A DNA stretch of 9,926 nt, from assembly GCA_040902925.1 (NCBI GenBank), contig JBBDWJ010000004.1, positions 1 to 9,926 on the forward strand. The letters run 5' to 3'. Below the pieces are notes generated by a model. It did no database searches and was not told where the DNA came from. It worked only from the letters and a program-made list of their open reading frames with translations. The translations under genes and the position numbers were made by a program. This stretch comes from JBBDWJ01 sp040902925 (GTDB lineage Bacteria > Acidobacteriota > Terriglobia > Bryobacterales > UBA6623). This document shows positions 1-8,063 of this stretch, in pieces (positions within the stretch are counted from its first letter, which is position 1; every line of letters starts with the position of its first letter).

Positions 1-301
1 AGATCAGCGTGCCGGCGTGGCCGATGCCGATCCACCAGACGAAGTTGATGATCGCGAAGCCCCAGCCGACCGGGACGTTCAATCCCCAAATGCCGGTACC
101 CACCGTAAACAGGGTGGCCAGCGAATAGAACAGCATCATCGTCAGGCCAAAGGCGATGCCGAAGCCCACAAACCACCAGCGCGGCGTGCGGCCTTTGAGG
201 ACGACCGAGGTGATCTTGTCGGTGACCGAGCTATAGGTATGCCCAGGCCCGATGACCGGCGTTTCGGTCGTCTCCGGCTGCTGGGTCAGCGGCTCAGCCA
301 T
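1..301 (-). CDS. actC: ActC, NrfD-like quinol-binding membrane subunit of alternative complex III (N-terminal 100 codons)
   Basis: ActC is the polytopic membrane subunit of alternative complex III. In the known complexes it carries the quinol site and hands electrons to the ActB iron-sulfur clusters. The gene runs off the low-coordinate edge, so only residues 1-100 are visible. They show a hydrophilic cytoplasmic-type N-terminus, the segment RTPRWWFVGFGIAFGL (about residues 38-53) that opens a first membrane helix, then GTGIWGLNVPVGWGFA and NFVWWIGIGHAGTLI leading into a second helix. These are hallmark sequences of ActC/NrfD proteins. The ATG at 301-299 lies inside the end of actB (ATGGCTGA, 8-bp overlap), which argues for translational coupling and fixes the start. 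Later genes of the operon (normally actD, actE, actF and oxidase genes) would lie beyond the window. The identification is firm; the completeness of the gene cannot be judged. Confidence 0.95.
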   Translation of the reverse strand, partial: MAEPLTQQPETTETPVIGPGHTYSSVTDKITSVVLKGRTPRWWFVGFGIAFGLTMMLFYSLATLFTVGTGIWGLNVPVGWGFAIINFVWWIGIGHAGTLI

Positions 302-3300
302 GCGCGGCCTCCGGCGCGGCCGCCGCCCGCGGCATTTCCGGGTTCAGATTGCGCAGCTTGCCGAGATACGTGGTGCGAGGCCGCGTATTGATCTCCTCGA
401 GCAGCCCGTAGTGGCGCTGGCTCGACCGCATTCGCGACACCTTGCTTTCGGGGTCGTTGATGTTGCCGAACACGATCGCTTCGGCCGGGCATGCCTGCTG
501 GCAGGCAGTGACGATTTCGCCGTCGCGAATCTGGCGGCCTTCTTTTTCCGAATCAATGCGCGCCGCGTTGATGCGCTGCACGCAGTAGGTGCATTTCTCC
601 ATCACGCCGCGCGAGCGCACCGTCACGTCGGGGTTGCGCATCATCTTCAACGACGGCGTGTCGTAGTCGGAGTAGTGCAAAAAGTTAAACCGCCGCACCT
701 TGTAAGGACAGTTGTTCGAGCAGTAGCGCGTCCCCACGCAGCGGTTGTAGACCATATCGTTGAGGCCTTCGGAGCTATGCACGGTCGCGCCCACCGGGCA
801 GACCGGCTCGCACGGCGCGTTTTCGCAGTGCATGCACATCACCGGCTGGTGATAGGTTTCGGGATCTTCGAGATCGCCTTCGTAGTAGCGGTCGACGCGC
901 AGCCAGTGCATCTCGCGCCCGCGGCCCACCTTGTCCTTGCCGACCACGGGGATATTGTTTTCGGCGGTGCAGGCTGTCGTGCAGCCGTTGCATCCGGTGC
1001 AGGCGTTGAGGTCGATGGCGAGGCCCCAGGCATAGCCGTTGTACTCGAAACCCGGATACAGCGACATATCCTTGGCCGGCGCTTCGTGATGGACGCCGTG
1101 CTTCATGGCGTCGGGGTCTTCGCGATAGTCCGCCAGCCCGGCGCGCCGGATCAGGTCGCGGCCTTCCATCGAAGCATGGTCCTGCACGCACGCCAGCGGA
1201 TGCTTGCGGCCGGTCTTGACCACTTCGAGGCCCGCTGCCGTCCAAAACCCGTCCGACGAGCGGATCGCATTGGCGTTGAAACCGGCGCCCGCGCCGACGC
1301 GGCCCACGCGGCTGCGCCCGTATCCGAGCGTCACCGTGACGGCATGATCGGCGTGGCCCGGCGAAATCCATACCGGCGCCTCGACGCTGCGCCCGCCCAG
1401 CCGCAGCTCGACGACATCTTCGTTGGCGACGCCTAACTCCTCGGCCGTCGCCGGGCTGACCAGCGCCACGTTGTCCCAGGTAAGCAAGGTCATCGGCTTG
1501 GGCTGCTCCTGCAGCCAGCCGTTGTTGGCAAAGCGGCCGTCCCAGATCGTCGCATCCGGCCGGAACACGATCGCCATGCCCTCGCCGCCCTCGCCCGGCT
1601 GATCAAACCCGGCTTGGATCTGCACGGCTTTCGGCGCCGCCGCGGTCCCCGGCACGATGCCGTCGTGCAACGCCCGCCGCCAGACGCGATCGAAGTCGCC
1701 GCCGCCCAGCCGCCCGCGCCAGTACTCGCGCACGACGTCGTAAGACTGCGACTCGGGATTGCCGAGCACCGCCGCCATCAGCTCGAGCGCCGATTTGCCG
1801 GCATACAGCGGCTGAATCAGCGGCTGGATGATCGACACCGTGCCGTCGTAAGCGCGAGCGTCGCCCCAGGCTTCAAGCGAATGGGTTTCGGGAATGTGCC
1901 AGTGGCACAGCTCGGAAGTCTCGTTATGATCCGCGCTCAGATGAACGCGGAACGCCACGCTATCGAGCTTGGCGGCGAAATCGAAATCGGCCGGCGCATC
2001 ATAAACCGGATTGCCGCCCAGCACGATCAGCATCTCCACCCGGCCGGCTTCCATGTCGGCGGCCAATTCGCGTAGCGAGCCAAGCTGATCGGCCGGCTGC
2101 GCCTCGACCGGCTCGGTAACCATCACGGTCTGGCCGAGATTGCCGAGCGCGGCGTTGATGGCGTGCGCCAGCGCATGAACCGCCGCCGGCTGCTCCGGCC
2201 CCGCCGCCACGACGCAAGCGCCGCGATTGGCCAGCAGATCCGCGGCCAGCGGCGTAATCCAAGCGCGCGCCGCCTCGGGAAGCGCTTCGGCGGCAGGCCC
2301 GTTGGCCGCCACGGCCAGCTCCGCCGCCAGCGCCCTGGCGAACGGCTCGATCAGCCGCGGCTCAAGCCGCAAGCGATGATCGGCCGACGCCCCGGTCGGC
2401 GTCGGAACCGACTCGACCGCGTACAGCCGGTTCATGCGGCCGTCGGTGTCCTCAAACTTGCGGCCGCGCGCGAAATCCCGCGTGTAGCGCAGGCTGCCGG
2501 GCCCTTGCGTCAATAAATCTCCGCCCAGCGCGACGATCACCTGCGCGCGCTCTAAGCGGTAGTAGGTCTCGGTATACTCCCCAAAAGCCCGCCGCGCGCC
2601 TTCGCGCACCGCATCGCGGCTGCAGACGTCGTACTGGTGCCAGCGTGCCCCGGGATACTGCTGGCTCAACCGCCGAAGCTGTTCGCCAAGCGAAGGCGAA
2701 GTCACCGTTTCGGTGAGCACGCGAATCCCCGCGCCGCTTTTCAGCTTCTGCGCCTCCAACTGCCGGGTCAGCTCGCCCACAAACGCGAGCCAACTCGAAA
2801 TGCGGCCCACATTCGTCACGACTTGCGAGCGGTCGGGATCATACAGCGACAGCACCGCCGCCTGCCCAAAACTATTCGTCGCGCCCAGGCTCGCCGGATG
2901 TCCGGGGTTGCCTTCGATCTTGGTCGGCCGGCCCATGTGGCTTTCGACCAGCACGCCGTCGGCGTAGCCGCCCAGGGTCACCGCCGAAGCGAAAAACAGC
3001 GGCATGCCCGGAATGGTCTCCTCGGGCGTGCGCGCAAACGGCAGGATGCGCTCTTCGGGCTGCTTGGTGCAGCCCGCCAGCCCGGCCAGCGCCAGCGACG
3101 CGCCCATCAGCTTGAGGAAATTGCGCCGCCCCGCCGCGTCGCCTTCCCAAACATCGGCGCCGGCGGGAAACTCGTGCCGCAGCAAGTCGTCGAAGGCGGG
3201 CGTTTCGGCAATCTCGGCGAGGCTTCGCCAAAAGCGCGGGCCGCGCTCGGAAGCCAGCCGCTCGCGCAACGCAGCGAGATCGAGCGGAGTCGAATTGGGA

Positions 3301-3311
3301 GAATCACTCAT
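294..3311 (-). CDS. actB: ActB, molybdopterin-oxidoreductase-like and 4Fe-4S subunit of alternative complex III
   Basis: ActB is the large extracytoplasmic electron-transfer subunit that links the quinol-oxidising membrane part to the cytochrome ActA. The protein is 1005 aa. Residues from about 90 to 700 resemble a molybdopterin oxidoreductase, a domain that in characterised ActB carries no molybdenum cofactor (known from the family, not testable here). The C-terminal part is a ferredoxin-type domain with CTGCNGCTTAC (about 770), CMHCENAPCEPVC (about 824), CVGTRYCSNNCPYKV (about 857), CTYC (about 905) and CQQACP (about 934), enough for the usual four clusters. An internal twin-arginine segment, RRNFLKLMGASLALAGLAGC (from about residue 62), fits Tat export. 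The ATG at 3311 is preferred over an upstream in-frame ATT at 3329 because it overlaps the actA stop as ATGA. There is no strong Shine-Dalgarno, consistent with coupling to actA. The length is normal for the fused B1-B2 form. Confidence 0.95.
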   Translation of the reverse strand: MSDSPNSTPLDLAALRERLASERGPRFWRSLAEIAETPAFDDLLRHEFPAGADVWEGDAAGRRNFLKLMGASLALAGLAGCTKQPEERILPFARTPEETIPGMPLFFASAVTLGGYADGVLVESHMGRPTKIEGNPGHPASLGATNSFGQAAVLSLYDPDRSQVVTNVGRISSWLAFVGELTRQLEAQKLKSGAGIRVLTETVTSPSLGEQLRRLSQQYPGARWHQYDVCSRDAVREGARRAFGEYTETYYRLERAQVIVALGGDLLTQGPGSLRYTRDFARGRKFEDTDGRMNRLYAVESVPTPTGASADHRLRLEPRLIEPFARALAAELAVAANGPAAEALPEAARAWITPLAADLLANRGACVVAAGPEQPAAVHALAHAINAALGNLGQTVMVTEPVEAQPADQLGSLRELAADMEAGRVEMLIVLGGNPVYDAPADFDFAAKLDSVAFRVHLSADHNETSELCHWHIPETHSLEAWGDARAYDGTVSIIQPLIQPLYAGKSALELMAAVLGNPESQSYDVVREYWRGRLGGGDFDRVWRRALHDGIVPGTAAAPKAVQIQAGFDQPGEGGEGMAIVFRPDATIWDGRFANNGWLQEQPKPMTLLTWDNVALVSPATAEELGVANEDVVELRLGGRSVEAPVWISPGHADHAVTVTLGYGRSRVGRVGAGAGFNANAIRSSDGFWTAAGLEVVKTGRKHPLACVQDHASMEGRDLIRRAGLADYREDPDAMKHGVHHEAPAKDMSLYPGFEYNGYAWGLAIDLNACTGCNGCTTACTAENNIPVVGKDKVGRGREMHWLRVDRYYEGDLEDPETYHQPVMCMHCENAPCEPVCPVGATVHSSEGLNDMVYNRCVGTRYCSNNCPYKVRRFNFLHYSDYDTPSLKMMRNPDVTVRSRGVMEKCTYCVQRINAARIDSEKEGRQIRDGEIVTACQQACPAEAIVFGNINDPESKVSRMRSSQRHYGLLEEINTRPRTTYLGKLRNLNPEMPRAAAAPEAAHG

Positions 3312-3958
3312 CGGTGGCAAGTCGAGCAATCCAGCGCGCTACGCACGTTGTATTCGGTCATCAGCTTTTCAGCTAGCGCCACGCGGTCGGCCGGCGGCTG
3401 CCAGTTGGGATTGAAAACTTCTTCCCGTGGCCGCAAATTCGGCCCGGGGTGCTCGTGGCACTGCCAGCACCACTCCATCGTCAAGTTGCTCTGCTGCCGC
3501 ATCAGCGGCATCTCATCCACCTGGCCGTGGCAGCTCACGCAACCGACACCCTTGCTGACATGAATACTGTGGTTGAAATACACGAAATCGGGCAGGTCAT
3601 GCACCCGCACCCACTCGATCGAGCGGTCGGTGCGATAGCTCTCCCGCACGGGCTCGAGCATTTCCGAATCCGCCCACACCTGCGAATGGCACGTCATGCA
3701 GGTCTTGGTCGGAGGAATGCCCGCGAACGAGCTTTGCTCGACCGGCCAGTGGCAGTGGCGGCAGTCCAGCCCCAATCCCTGCACGTGGTGTTTGTGGCTG
3801 AACGGCACCGGCTGATTGCGCGTCACGTCCGCCCGCGTCACGTACGACGACCGGTTGAGCGACATCATGAGCCACGAAAACCCGCCCAAAAAGAACGCCG
3901 CCCCGAAAATACTGACTTTCGAGATCGTGTTGGTGCTGGGGTGGAAGATCTGCGGCAT
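3308..3958 (-). CDS. actA: ActA, pentaheme cytochrome c subunit of alternative complex III
   Basis: ActA is the multihaem c-type cytochrome of alternative complex III. It is anchored in the membrane with its haems outside the cytoplasm, and passes electrons onwards to a cytochrome or the terminal oxidase. The 216-aa product has one N-terminal hydrophobic segment (about residues 14-33, containing FGAAFFLGGFSWLMM) that serves as membrane anchor. It has five CxxCH haem motifs: CRHCH (66-70), CMTCH (87-91), CVSCH (140-144), CWQCH (164-168) and CSTCH (211-215), the last ending one residue before the C-terminus. Five haems match the family. The ATG at 3958 is the only good start, since an in-frame stop lies 48 bases upstream. 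No clear Shine-Dalgarno is seen. It is the first gene visible in the operon and its stop overlaps the actB start by 4 bp. I found no convincing promoter in the lower-GC stretch upstream. Confidence 0.95.
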   Translation of the reverse strand: MPQIFHPSTNTISKVSIFGAAFFLGGFSWLMMSLNRSSYVTRADVTRNQPVPFSHKHHVQGLGLDCRHCHWPVEQSSFAGIPPTKTCMTCHSQVWADSEMLEPVRESYRTDRSIEWVRVHDLPDFVYFNHSIHVSKGVGCVSCHGQVDEMPLMRQQSNLTMEWCWQCHEHPGPNLRPREEVFNPNWQPPADRVALAEKLMTEYNVRSALDCSTCHR

Positions 3959-4790
3959 CTGGTCTTTGTCAGGCCAACCGACGAGAACCGAAACGGACTC
4001 GATCTAGCTCGCCCGCTTTGCGCTAATGCTAAAACATTTTGCGGCGCAATGCTTTCAGCATACAATTGCCGGCACGATTCATGCCGCGTATTTTTTCCAG
4101 CAGTTCCGGCGGTCCGTTTCAAAGTGATAGCCGTCCCATTGCGTGGGGCGGCTTGCGTCGTGTCGTGGGAACCGGCCCACCGCCGCTACCGTGAATCGGA
4201 CCCTGTTCTAATCGGACCCTGTTTCTGCCGCCTCACGGAAAACACCACTGCCAAGGAACTCCGAGGTCCCTACGGCCGGAATGCGTTCGAACAGTCGAGA
4301 AGAAAAAAATGAAGTCGGTTACGTACCGAGCCAGACCAGCCCTCGCGGAACTACATCGTGAAAGCTCTCATTCTTCGCCGGGGAACTCCTTGCGTCAAGG
4401 CCCGGCCGCTGGCTCGGCTCCCGAATCATGAGCCGCTACGGATCATCATGAACGGTTACGGATCAACCAGAAACTACGGCTGTCAGGTGACCACCGCAAC
4501 GCGCCGCGCGGTCAGACCGTCTCGATCATCGACCACGGGATGATCGGTAGATCACGGCGCAAACTTGAGCCGCAAAAATCTAGGATACTACAGAAAAGCG
4601 CCGCCGTGCTTAGCGTTCCGTCCTGCATCCCCCTTTTCCATTCGGGACGGGAACCCAGACCGATCCATGGGGCCTAGCGAGCTTAGAATCTGCCGCTCGC
4701 TGCAATGCGTAGTAGCTTTCCCGCAGTCGACTTCCTGCCGGTTTATCCCGGCGCTTTCGCTCTGACCCGGATTTGGCCCTCCGAATTGGC
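3959..4790. other. Long non-coding stretch upstream of actA with no recognised gene
   Basis: About 830 bases separate actA from the kinase fragment. The short open frames in it, on both strands, give basic, low-complexity or serine-rich peptides without any domain I recognise, and none has a convincing start context. Base composition looks less GC-rich than in the flanking genes. I found no tRNA-like cloverleaf, no hairpin followed by a T run and no insertion-sequence ends. Small inverted repeats are present (ATGCT-ttc-AGCAT at 4049-4061; CGGCA-7 nt-TGCCG around 4070-4087), as is a short direct repeat at 4195-4223. The part next to 3958 must hold the act operon promoter if actA is its first gene, but I cannot place -10 and -35 boxes with any confidence. 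It could contain eroded genes or an unrecognised small RNA. Confidence 0.6.
4195..4223. repeat. Short direct repeat, two copies of a 13-mer
   Basis: The 13-mer ATCGGACCCTGTT occurs at 4195-4207 and again at 4211-4223, separated by CTA, giving a 16-bp period. It lies in the gene-free stretch about 240 bp upstream of actA. Two copies of this length could be a local slippage duplication or a paired protein-binding site. Nothing else in the sequence favours either reading. Confidence 0.5.
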
Positions 4791-4859
4791 CCCCACCCAT
4801 GCCGCCTTCGCCGAGCTTGGCGACGATTGCCGGTAGTGGGAAATGGTCTGACCGATCAT
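4791..4859 (-). pseudogene. 5' remnant of a second PknB-type Ser/Thr kinase gene
   Basis: This 69-bp piece is a diverged copy of the first 67 bp of the intact kinase gene (7561-7627). Read from the ATG at 4859 it gives MIGQTISHYR, identical to residues 1-10 of the intact kinase. Two extra bases then break the frame (CCGGCAATCGTC here, CCGCATCGTC in the intact gene). In the shifted frame it continues IVAKLGEGGMG, the glycine-rich ATP-binding loop, with silent and missense differences, and the similarity stops at about 4791. Nothing of the remaining kinase domain is recognisable towards lower coordinates. It sits 78 bp downstream of the intact kinase stop codon. The simplest reading is an old tandem paralogue or duplication that was deleted down to its 5' end. 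Because it carries third-position differences, it is not a fresh copy of the neighbour. Confidence 0.8.
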
Positions 4860-4936
4860 GGCATTCGTGTTCAGTGCTCGCGATTCGTTTACGTAAGGAA
4901 ACCGAAGCCCATCGTGGTCATGCTGTTGGTTCCGGA

Positions 4937-7627
4937 TCAATTCTTGAGCAGCATCTGCCAGTTCAAGACAACCGTGATGGGCAATTCCGCGGAGCTCTTG
5001 ACGATCTTCGTCACAAGGAAACGCTCGCCATCGAGCGACACGTCATAGGCGCTGGCCGGCGGCAGGCGGAACAGCGGCCGCGACTGGGCCGCGCCAGGCC
5101 GCCCGCTGGCCACAACCGGCACGGCCATCAGCGTGTCATCCGCGGCGATGTAGTAGAACTCGCGCCCGTCCCGCCGCCAGCGCGGCTGCGAACCTCCGTC
5201 CGGCGAAACTCGCTCTCTTTGAGCCCGGCCCCGTGCAGGCTCCACGGGCAGGAACGGCTGCACATACACGTCTGCTCGTCCCGCTTCGGTGGACACGTAG
5301 GCTACCCAACGGCCATCGGGGGAGAACACACCCTGTGTTTCGTCATAGTCGGTGGCGGTCAGCGCCATGGGTTTTGGCGCGCCTGCCAGAGGAAGTATCC
5401 ACAGGTCATTGCCCACGACTCCGGTGGGGTTCTGGGAGAGGTACAGCAGATGCTGCCCGTCCGGGGAAACGTCCAAGGGAAAGTGCGAACCCTCCTGGGT
5501 GAGGACCAACTCGCCATTGCCCGGGTCGGCCAAAACCTTGCGATGAATCTGCGGCGGCTCACCGCGGCCCTTGGTGAAAAACACGCTACCACCGCCGGGG
5601 GCCCACACCGGCGACATATCCTCATCGAAATCATCGGTCAGGCGGGTTTGTCTACCCCCTTCTATCTCCTGCGTCCACAGGTCGCTGGTGCCCCGCCGCA
5701 CGTCGCTGATCGAGTACACGAAGAAGCGGCCGTCGGGCGAAATCCGTGGTGGCGAGGCCCCCTGGCGGTTCTTGAACGGATCGAAGTAGTTCCCCTCCGG
5801 ACCCAACGTTGCCAGTTCCGTTCCAAGGCGGTCCAACCAACACAAGCGCGCGCTCGCCTCGCCCGCCTGATAAGCCAACACGCCGTTATCGGAGACGGAA
5901 AAGGCCGCGCTACCCGTCGCCGCCCAACGCTGGATGCGGCTGGCGACGGGGACGGGCTCGCCGCTGGGCTGCAAGCGGGACATGTCGAAGGGTTGCGCCA
6001 GCAGCGTGCCTTCCCGCAAGTAAAGCAAGTGCCCGCCCGCTGGGTCATCTCCGGCAGCCACGGGGGGCGCGTAGATCGTCCGCGATTCGGCCTGCCGTAG
6101 CGTCAGAACCGAAGCGCCGCTGTCGAGAAGGCCGATCTCCGATACCCTCTCCTCCCCGCGGGTCACCCTGACTTGCAGCACGTGACGCTGGTCAGGCAGC
6201 GGGTACTCTTTCCACATGGTTCCGTCTTTGACACGCACCGCCTCGCCGCCCGCAACCGGTACCCGATAACAGCCGGCCACGTCGAGACCCCAGGTATCGA
6301 ACCCGATCGTGCCCTGAGGAGTCCAAAAGCCACTCGCTCCGCCGCCGGGCAGCGTGCAAATCATTTGGGGCGGTCCGCCGGAAGCCGCCACCCTTTTCAG
6401 CTTTCCTTCGCCGAAGAAGGCGATGAATTGGCTGTCGGGAGACCAGAACGGCGCGGCGGCGCCTTCGGTTCCCTCCAGCGCCACAGCTTCGCCGGAGTCC
6501 AGCCGCCGCACCCACAAGCGGAGTTGCCCTTGCGTGACGGCAACAAAGGCCAGTTGCGAGCCATCGGGCGAAACCGCCAACGATTCGGCGATGGGGTCAA
6601 CTAATCGGAACTGCGCGCCGTCGGGCGGATAGACCAGGAATTTGACCAAGGGCGCCGCGCGCGTCGCGGAAGCGGGTTGACGCGAGCCGAGGGCCCACGT
6701 CAGCACGGCAGCCAGCAACACGGCGGCCGCGGCGATCCAGTAGGAACGGCGGGCCCACCACTGCGGGCGCGCACGGCGGGAATTCGACGCCGGCACGGCG
6801 AGTGGCGCCGACCCCAGCCGCTTGCGCAGTGTCCGCAGGTCCGCCAGCATTTCATCGGCGTGCTGGTAGCGTTCTTGCGGTTCCTTCGCCATGGCTTTGG
6901 CGACGATTTGGTCAAGCTGCACGGGGATGCCGGAGCGCAACGCGGTGACTGGCTCGGGCTCCTGGTGGATGATGGCGTGGAGCACGGCCGCCTCGTGGTT
7001 GCTTGCAAACGGCAGCCGGCCCGTCAGCATTTCGTAGAGCGCCACGCCCAACGACCAAACGTCGGTACGGCGGTCGCTAAGCAAGCGCTGCGCCTGCTCC
7101 GGCGACATATACGCCGGTGTGCCCAGAATCGTGGACGTTTGCGTCAACCGCGTGCGGTCGGATAATTGCGCCAGGCCGAAGTCCATGATCTTGACCTGGC
7201 CCTGCGCGCTGACGATCAGGTTGGCGGGCTTGATGTCGCGGTGCACGACGCCTTTTTCGTGCGCGGCCTGCAGGCCCTGGGCGGTTTGAATGGCGATGTC
7301 GAGGGCCTCTTCGAGTTTCAGTGGCCGCTCGGCGATTTTGTCCTTGACGCTCTGGCCTTCGACGAAGGCCATCACTAGAAACGTTTGCCCCTCGGCCTGG
7401 TCGATCTCGTGAACCGTGCAGATATTGGGGTGATCGAGCGCCGCGGCTGCTTGAGCCTCGCGCAGAAAACGTTCCTTATGGTCGGCGCTCTCGAGTGCAT
7501 CACCGCGCAGAAACTTCAGCGCCACGGTTCGCCGCAGCTTGCTGTCCTCGGCCTTGTAGACCACACCCATGCCGCCCTCGCCGAGTTTCTCGACGATGCG
7601 GTAGTGCGAAATGGTTTGGCCGATCAT
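4937..7627 (-). CDS. Transmembrane Ser/Thr protein kinase with C-terminal TolB/PD40-type beta-propeller
   Basis: This is a PknB-type (Hanks) kinase that should phosphorylate cytoplasmic proteins on Ser/Thr in response to something sensed outside the membrane; substrate and signal are unknown. The 896-aa protein has a complete catalytic domain (about residues 9-265): glycine loop GEGGMGVVYKA (17-27), Lys38 in VALK, Glu57 of helix C, HRDIKPAN (129-136), DFG (149-151), GTPAYMSPEQA (169-179) and DVWSLGVALYEM (189-200). All catalytic residues are present, so it should be active, and the HRD arginine marks activation-loop control. One membrane helix follows (about 296-314), after a basic stretch. 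The rest is propeller-like, with repeated SPDG-type motifs (for example near 353, 396, 627, 718 and 768). The ATG at 7627 matches the family N-terminus MIGQTISHYRI. No clear Shine-Dalgarno precedes it. This fusion is widespread in Acidobacteriota. Its upstream region overlaps the remains of a broken gene. Confidence 0.93.
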   Translation of the reverse strand: MIGQTISHYRIVEKLGEGGMGVVYKAEDSKLRRTVALKFLRGDALESADHKERFLREAQAAAALDHPNICTVHEIDQAEGQTFLVMAFVEGQSVKDKIAERPLKLEEALDIAIQTAQGLQAAHEKGVVHRDIKPANLIVSAQGQVKIMDFGLAQLSDRTRLTQTSTILGTPAYMSPEQAQRLLSDRRTDVWSLGVALYEMLTGRLPFASNHEAAVLHAIIHQEPEPVTALRSGIPVQLDQIVAKAMAKEPQERYQHADEMLADLRTLRKRLGSAPLAVPASNSRRARPQWWARRSYWIAAAAVLLAAVLTWALGSRQPASATRAAPLVKFLVYPPDGAQFRLVDPIAESLAVSPDGSQLAFVAVTQGQLRLWVRRLDSGEAVALEGTEGAAAPFWSPDSQFIAFFGEGKLKRVAASGGPPQMICTLPGGGASGFWTPQGTIGFDTWGLDVAGCYRVPVAGGEAVRVKDGTMWKEYPLPDQRHVLQVRVTRGEERVSEIGLLDSGASVLTLRQAESRTIYAPPVAAGDDPAGGHLLYLREGTLLAQPFDMSRLQPSGEPVPVASRIQRWAATGSAAFSVSDNGVLAYQAGEASARLCWLDRLGTELATLGPEGNYFDPFKNRQGASPPRISPDGRFFVYSISDVRRGTSDLWTQEIEGGRQTRLTDDFDEDMSPVWAPGGGSVFFTKGRGEPPQIHRKVLADPGNGELVLTQEGSHFPLDVSPDGQHLLYLSQNPTGVVGNDLWILPLAGAPKPMALTATDYDETQGVFSPDGRWVAYVSTEAGRADVYVQPFLPVEPARGRAQRERVSPDGGSQPRWRRDGREFYYIAADDTLMAVPVVASGRPGAAQSRPLFRLPPASAYDVSLDGERFLVTKIVKSSAELPITVVLNWQMLLKN

Positions 7628-7761
7628 GGAGGCGACCCGAAACCGACTGGTGGCGTGATTCTAGCGCGGTCCTGAGCTGCGCCGCAGTAACAGATCCTCG
7701 ATCCCTTACCCGCTGGAAGATTCCAACGGACCCGCAGGCCTCACGAAAATCGACCACCACA

Positions 7762-8063
7762 CCTAGCGCCACCGAACCGTTTGCACCCGGGAAACAGGCC
7801 GAGTTCAAGAGGCATGTTGAAGCGCGGCAGTTGATTTACAGGGTCTAACGCGACTGCTCATAGATCGTGGATCCCGAATTTACACTCCTCATGATGCGCT
7901 CAATTTTGGATAGCCTCGCTTCACTGCCATCGTCATCCTGGCGGGCAGAACGCGCTACAAAGCCAAGGTCGAAGATTGCAAAAACGATGCCGTCAAAGAT
8001 GGGTTTGTGCGCTTCGTCGAAGGGGCAATTCACGAAGACGTGGTTGCTTCGCACACTAGCCAT
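7762..8063 (-). pseudogene. Broken gene of the conserved 'VFVNCPFD ... FNMPLELGL' family
   Basis: The family is a set of small bacterial proteins of roughly 170-200 aa with unknown function that I recognise from conserved motifs; their NCPFD start loosely recalls nucleotide-binding TIR- or deoxyribosyltransferase-like folds, which is a guess. From the ATG at 8063 the frame reads MASVRSNHVFVNCPFDEAHKPIF..., through GIVFAIFDLGFVAR to LSKIERIM. After codon ATG (7892-7890) one base seems to be missing: the next frame continues EECKFGIHDL once a G is restored. It then meets an in-frame TGA at 7858-7860 where a Ser codon is expected, and continues AVALDPVNQLPRFNMPLELGL and FPGCKRFGG to about 7762. 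Beyond this only a faint, again shifted, match remains (GVVVDF for the expected LVLD segment). As it stands, translation would stop at 7845 after about 72 residues. The start overlaps the DUF2188 stop by 8 bp. A sequencing error could explain one defect, hardly all. Confidence 0.83.

Noticed and set aside
252..1436. 394-codon open frame on the plus strand
   Set aside because: It lies entirely antisense to actB (and the actB/actC junction), which has strong protein evidence; its product is Arg/His/Ala-rich with no domain, as expected for a shadow frame in GC-rich DNA.
294..3311. ActB as a catalytic molybdoenzyme of the DMSO-reductase type
   Set aside because: The actA and actC neighbours and the B-subunit ferredoxin fusion identify alternative complex III, whose ActB is known not to hold a molybdenum cofactor.
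4588..4800. 70-codon minus-strand open frame beginning MGGGQFGG
   Set aside because: It starts inside the kinase remnant in the shifted frame and then runs through unrelated sequence without a domain; it is best seen as a by-product of the remnant.
4799..6100. 433-codon open frame on the plus strand
   Set aside because: It is antisense to the propeller part of the kinase; its translation shows no family motif.
7658..7663. TAGAAT on the minus strand about 30 bases before the kinase ATG, resembling a -10 box
   Set aside because: No acceptable -35 hexamer is found at 16-18 bp, and one near-match hexamer is expected by chance in such a region.
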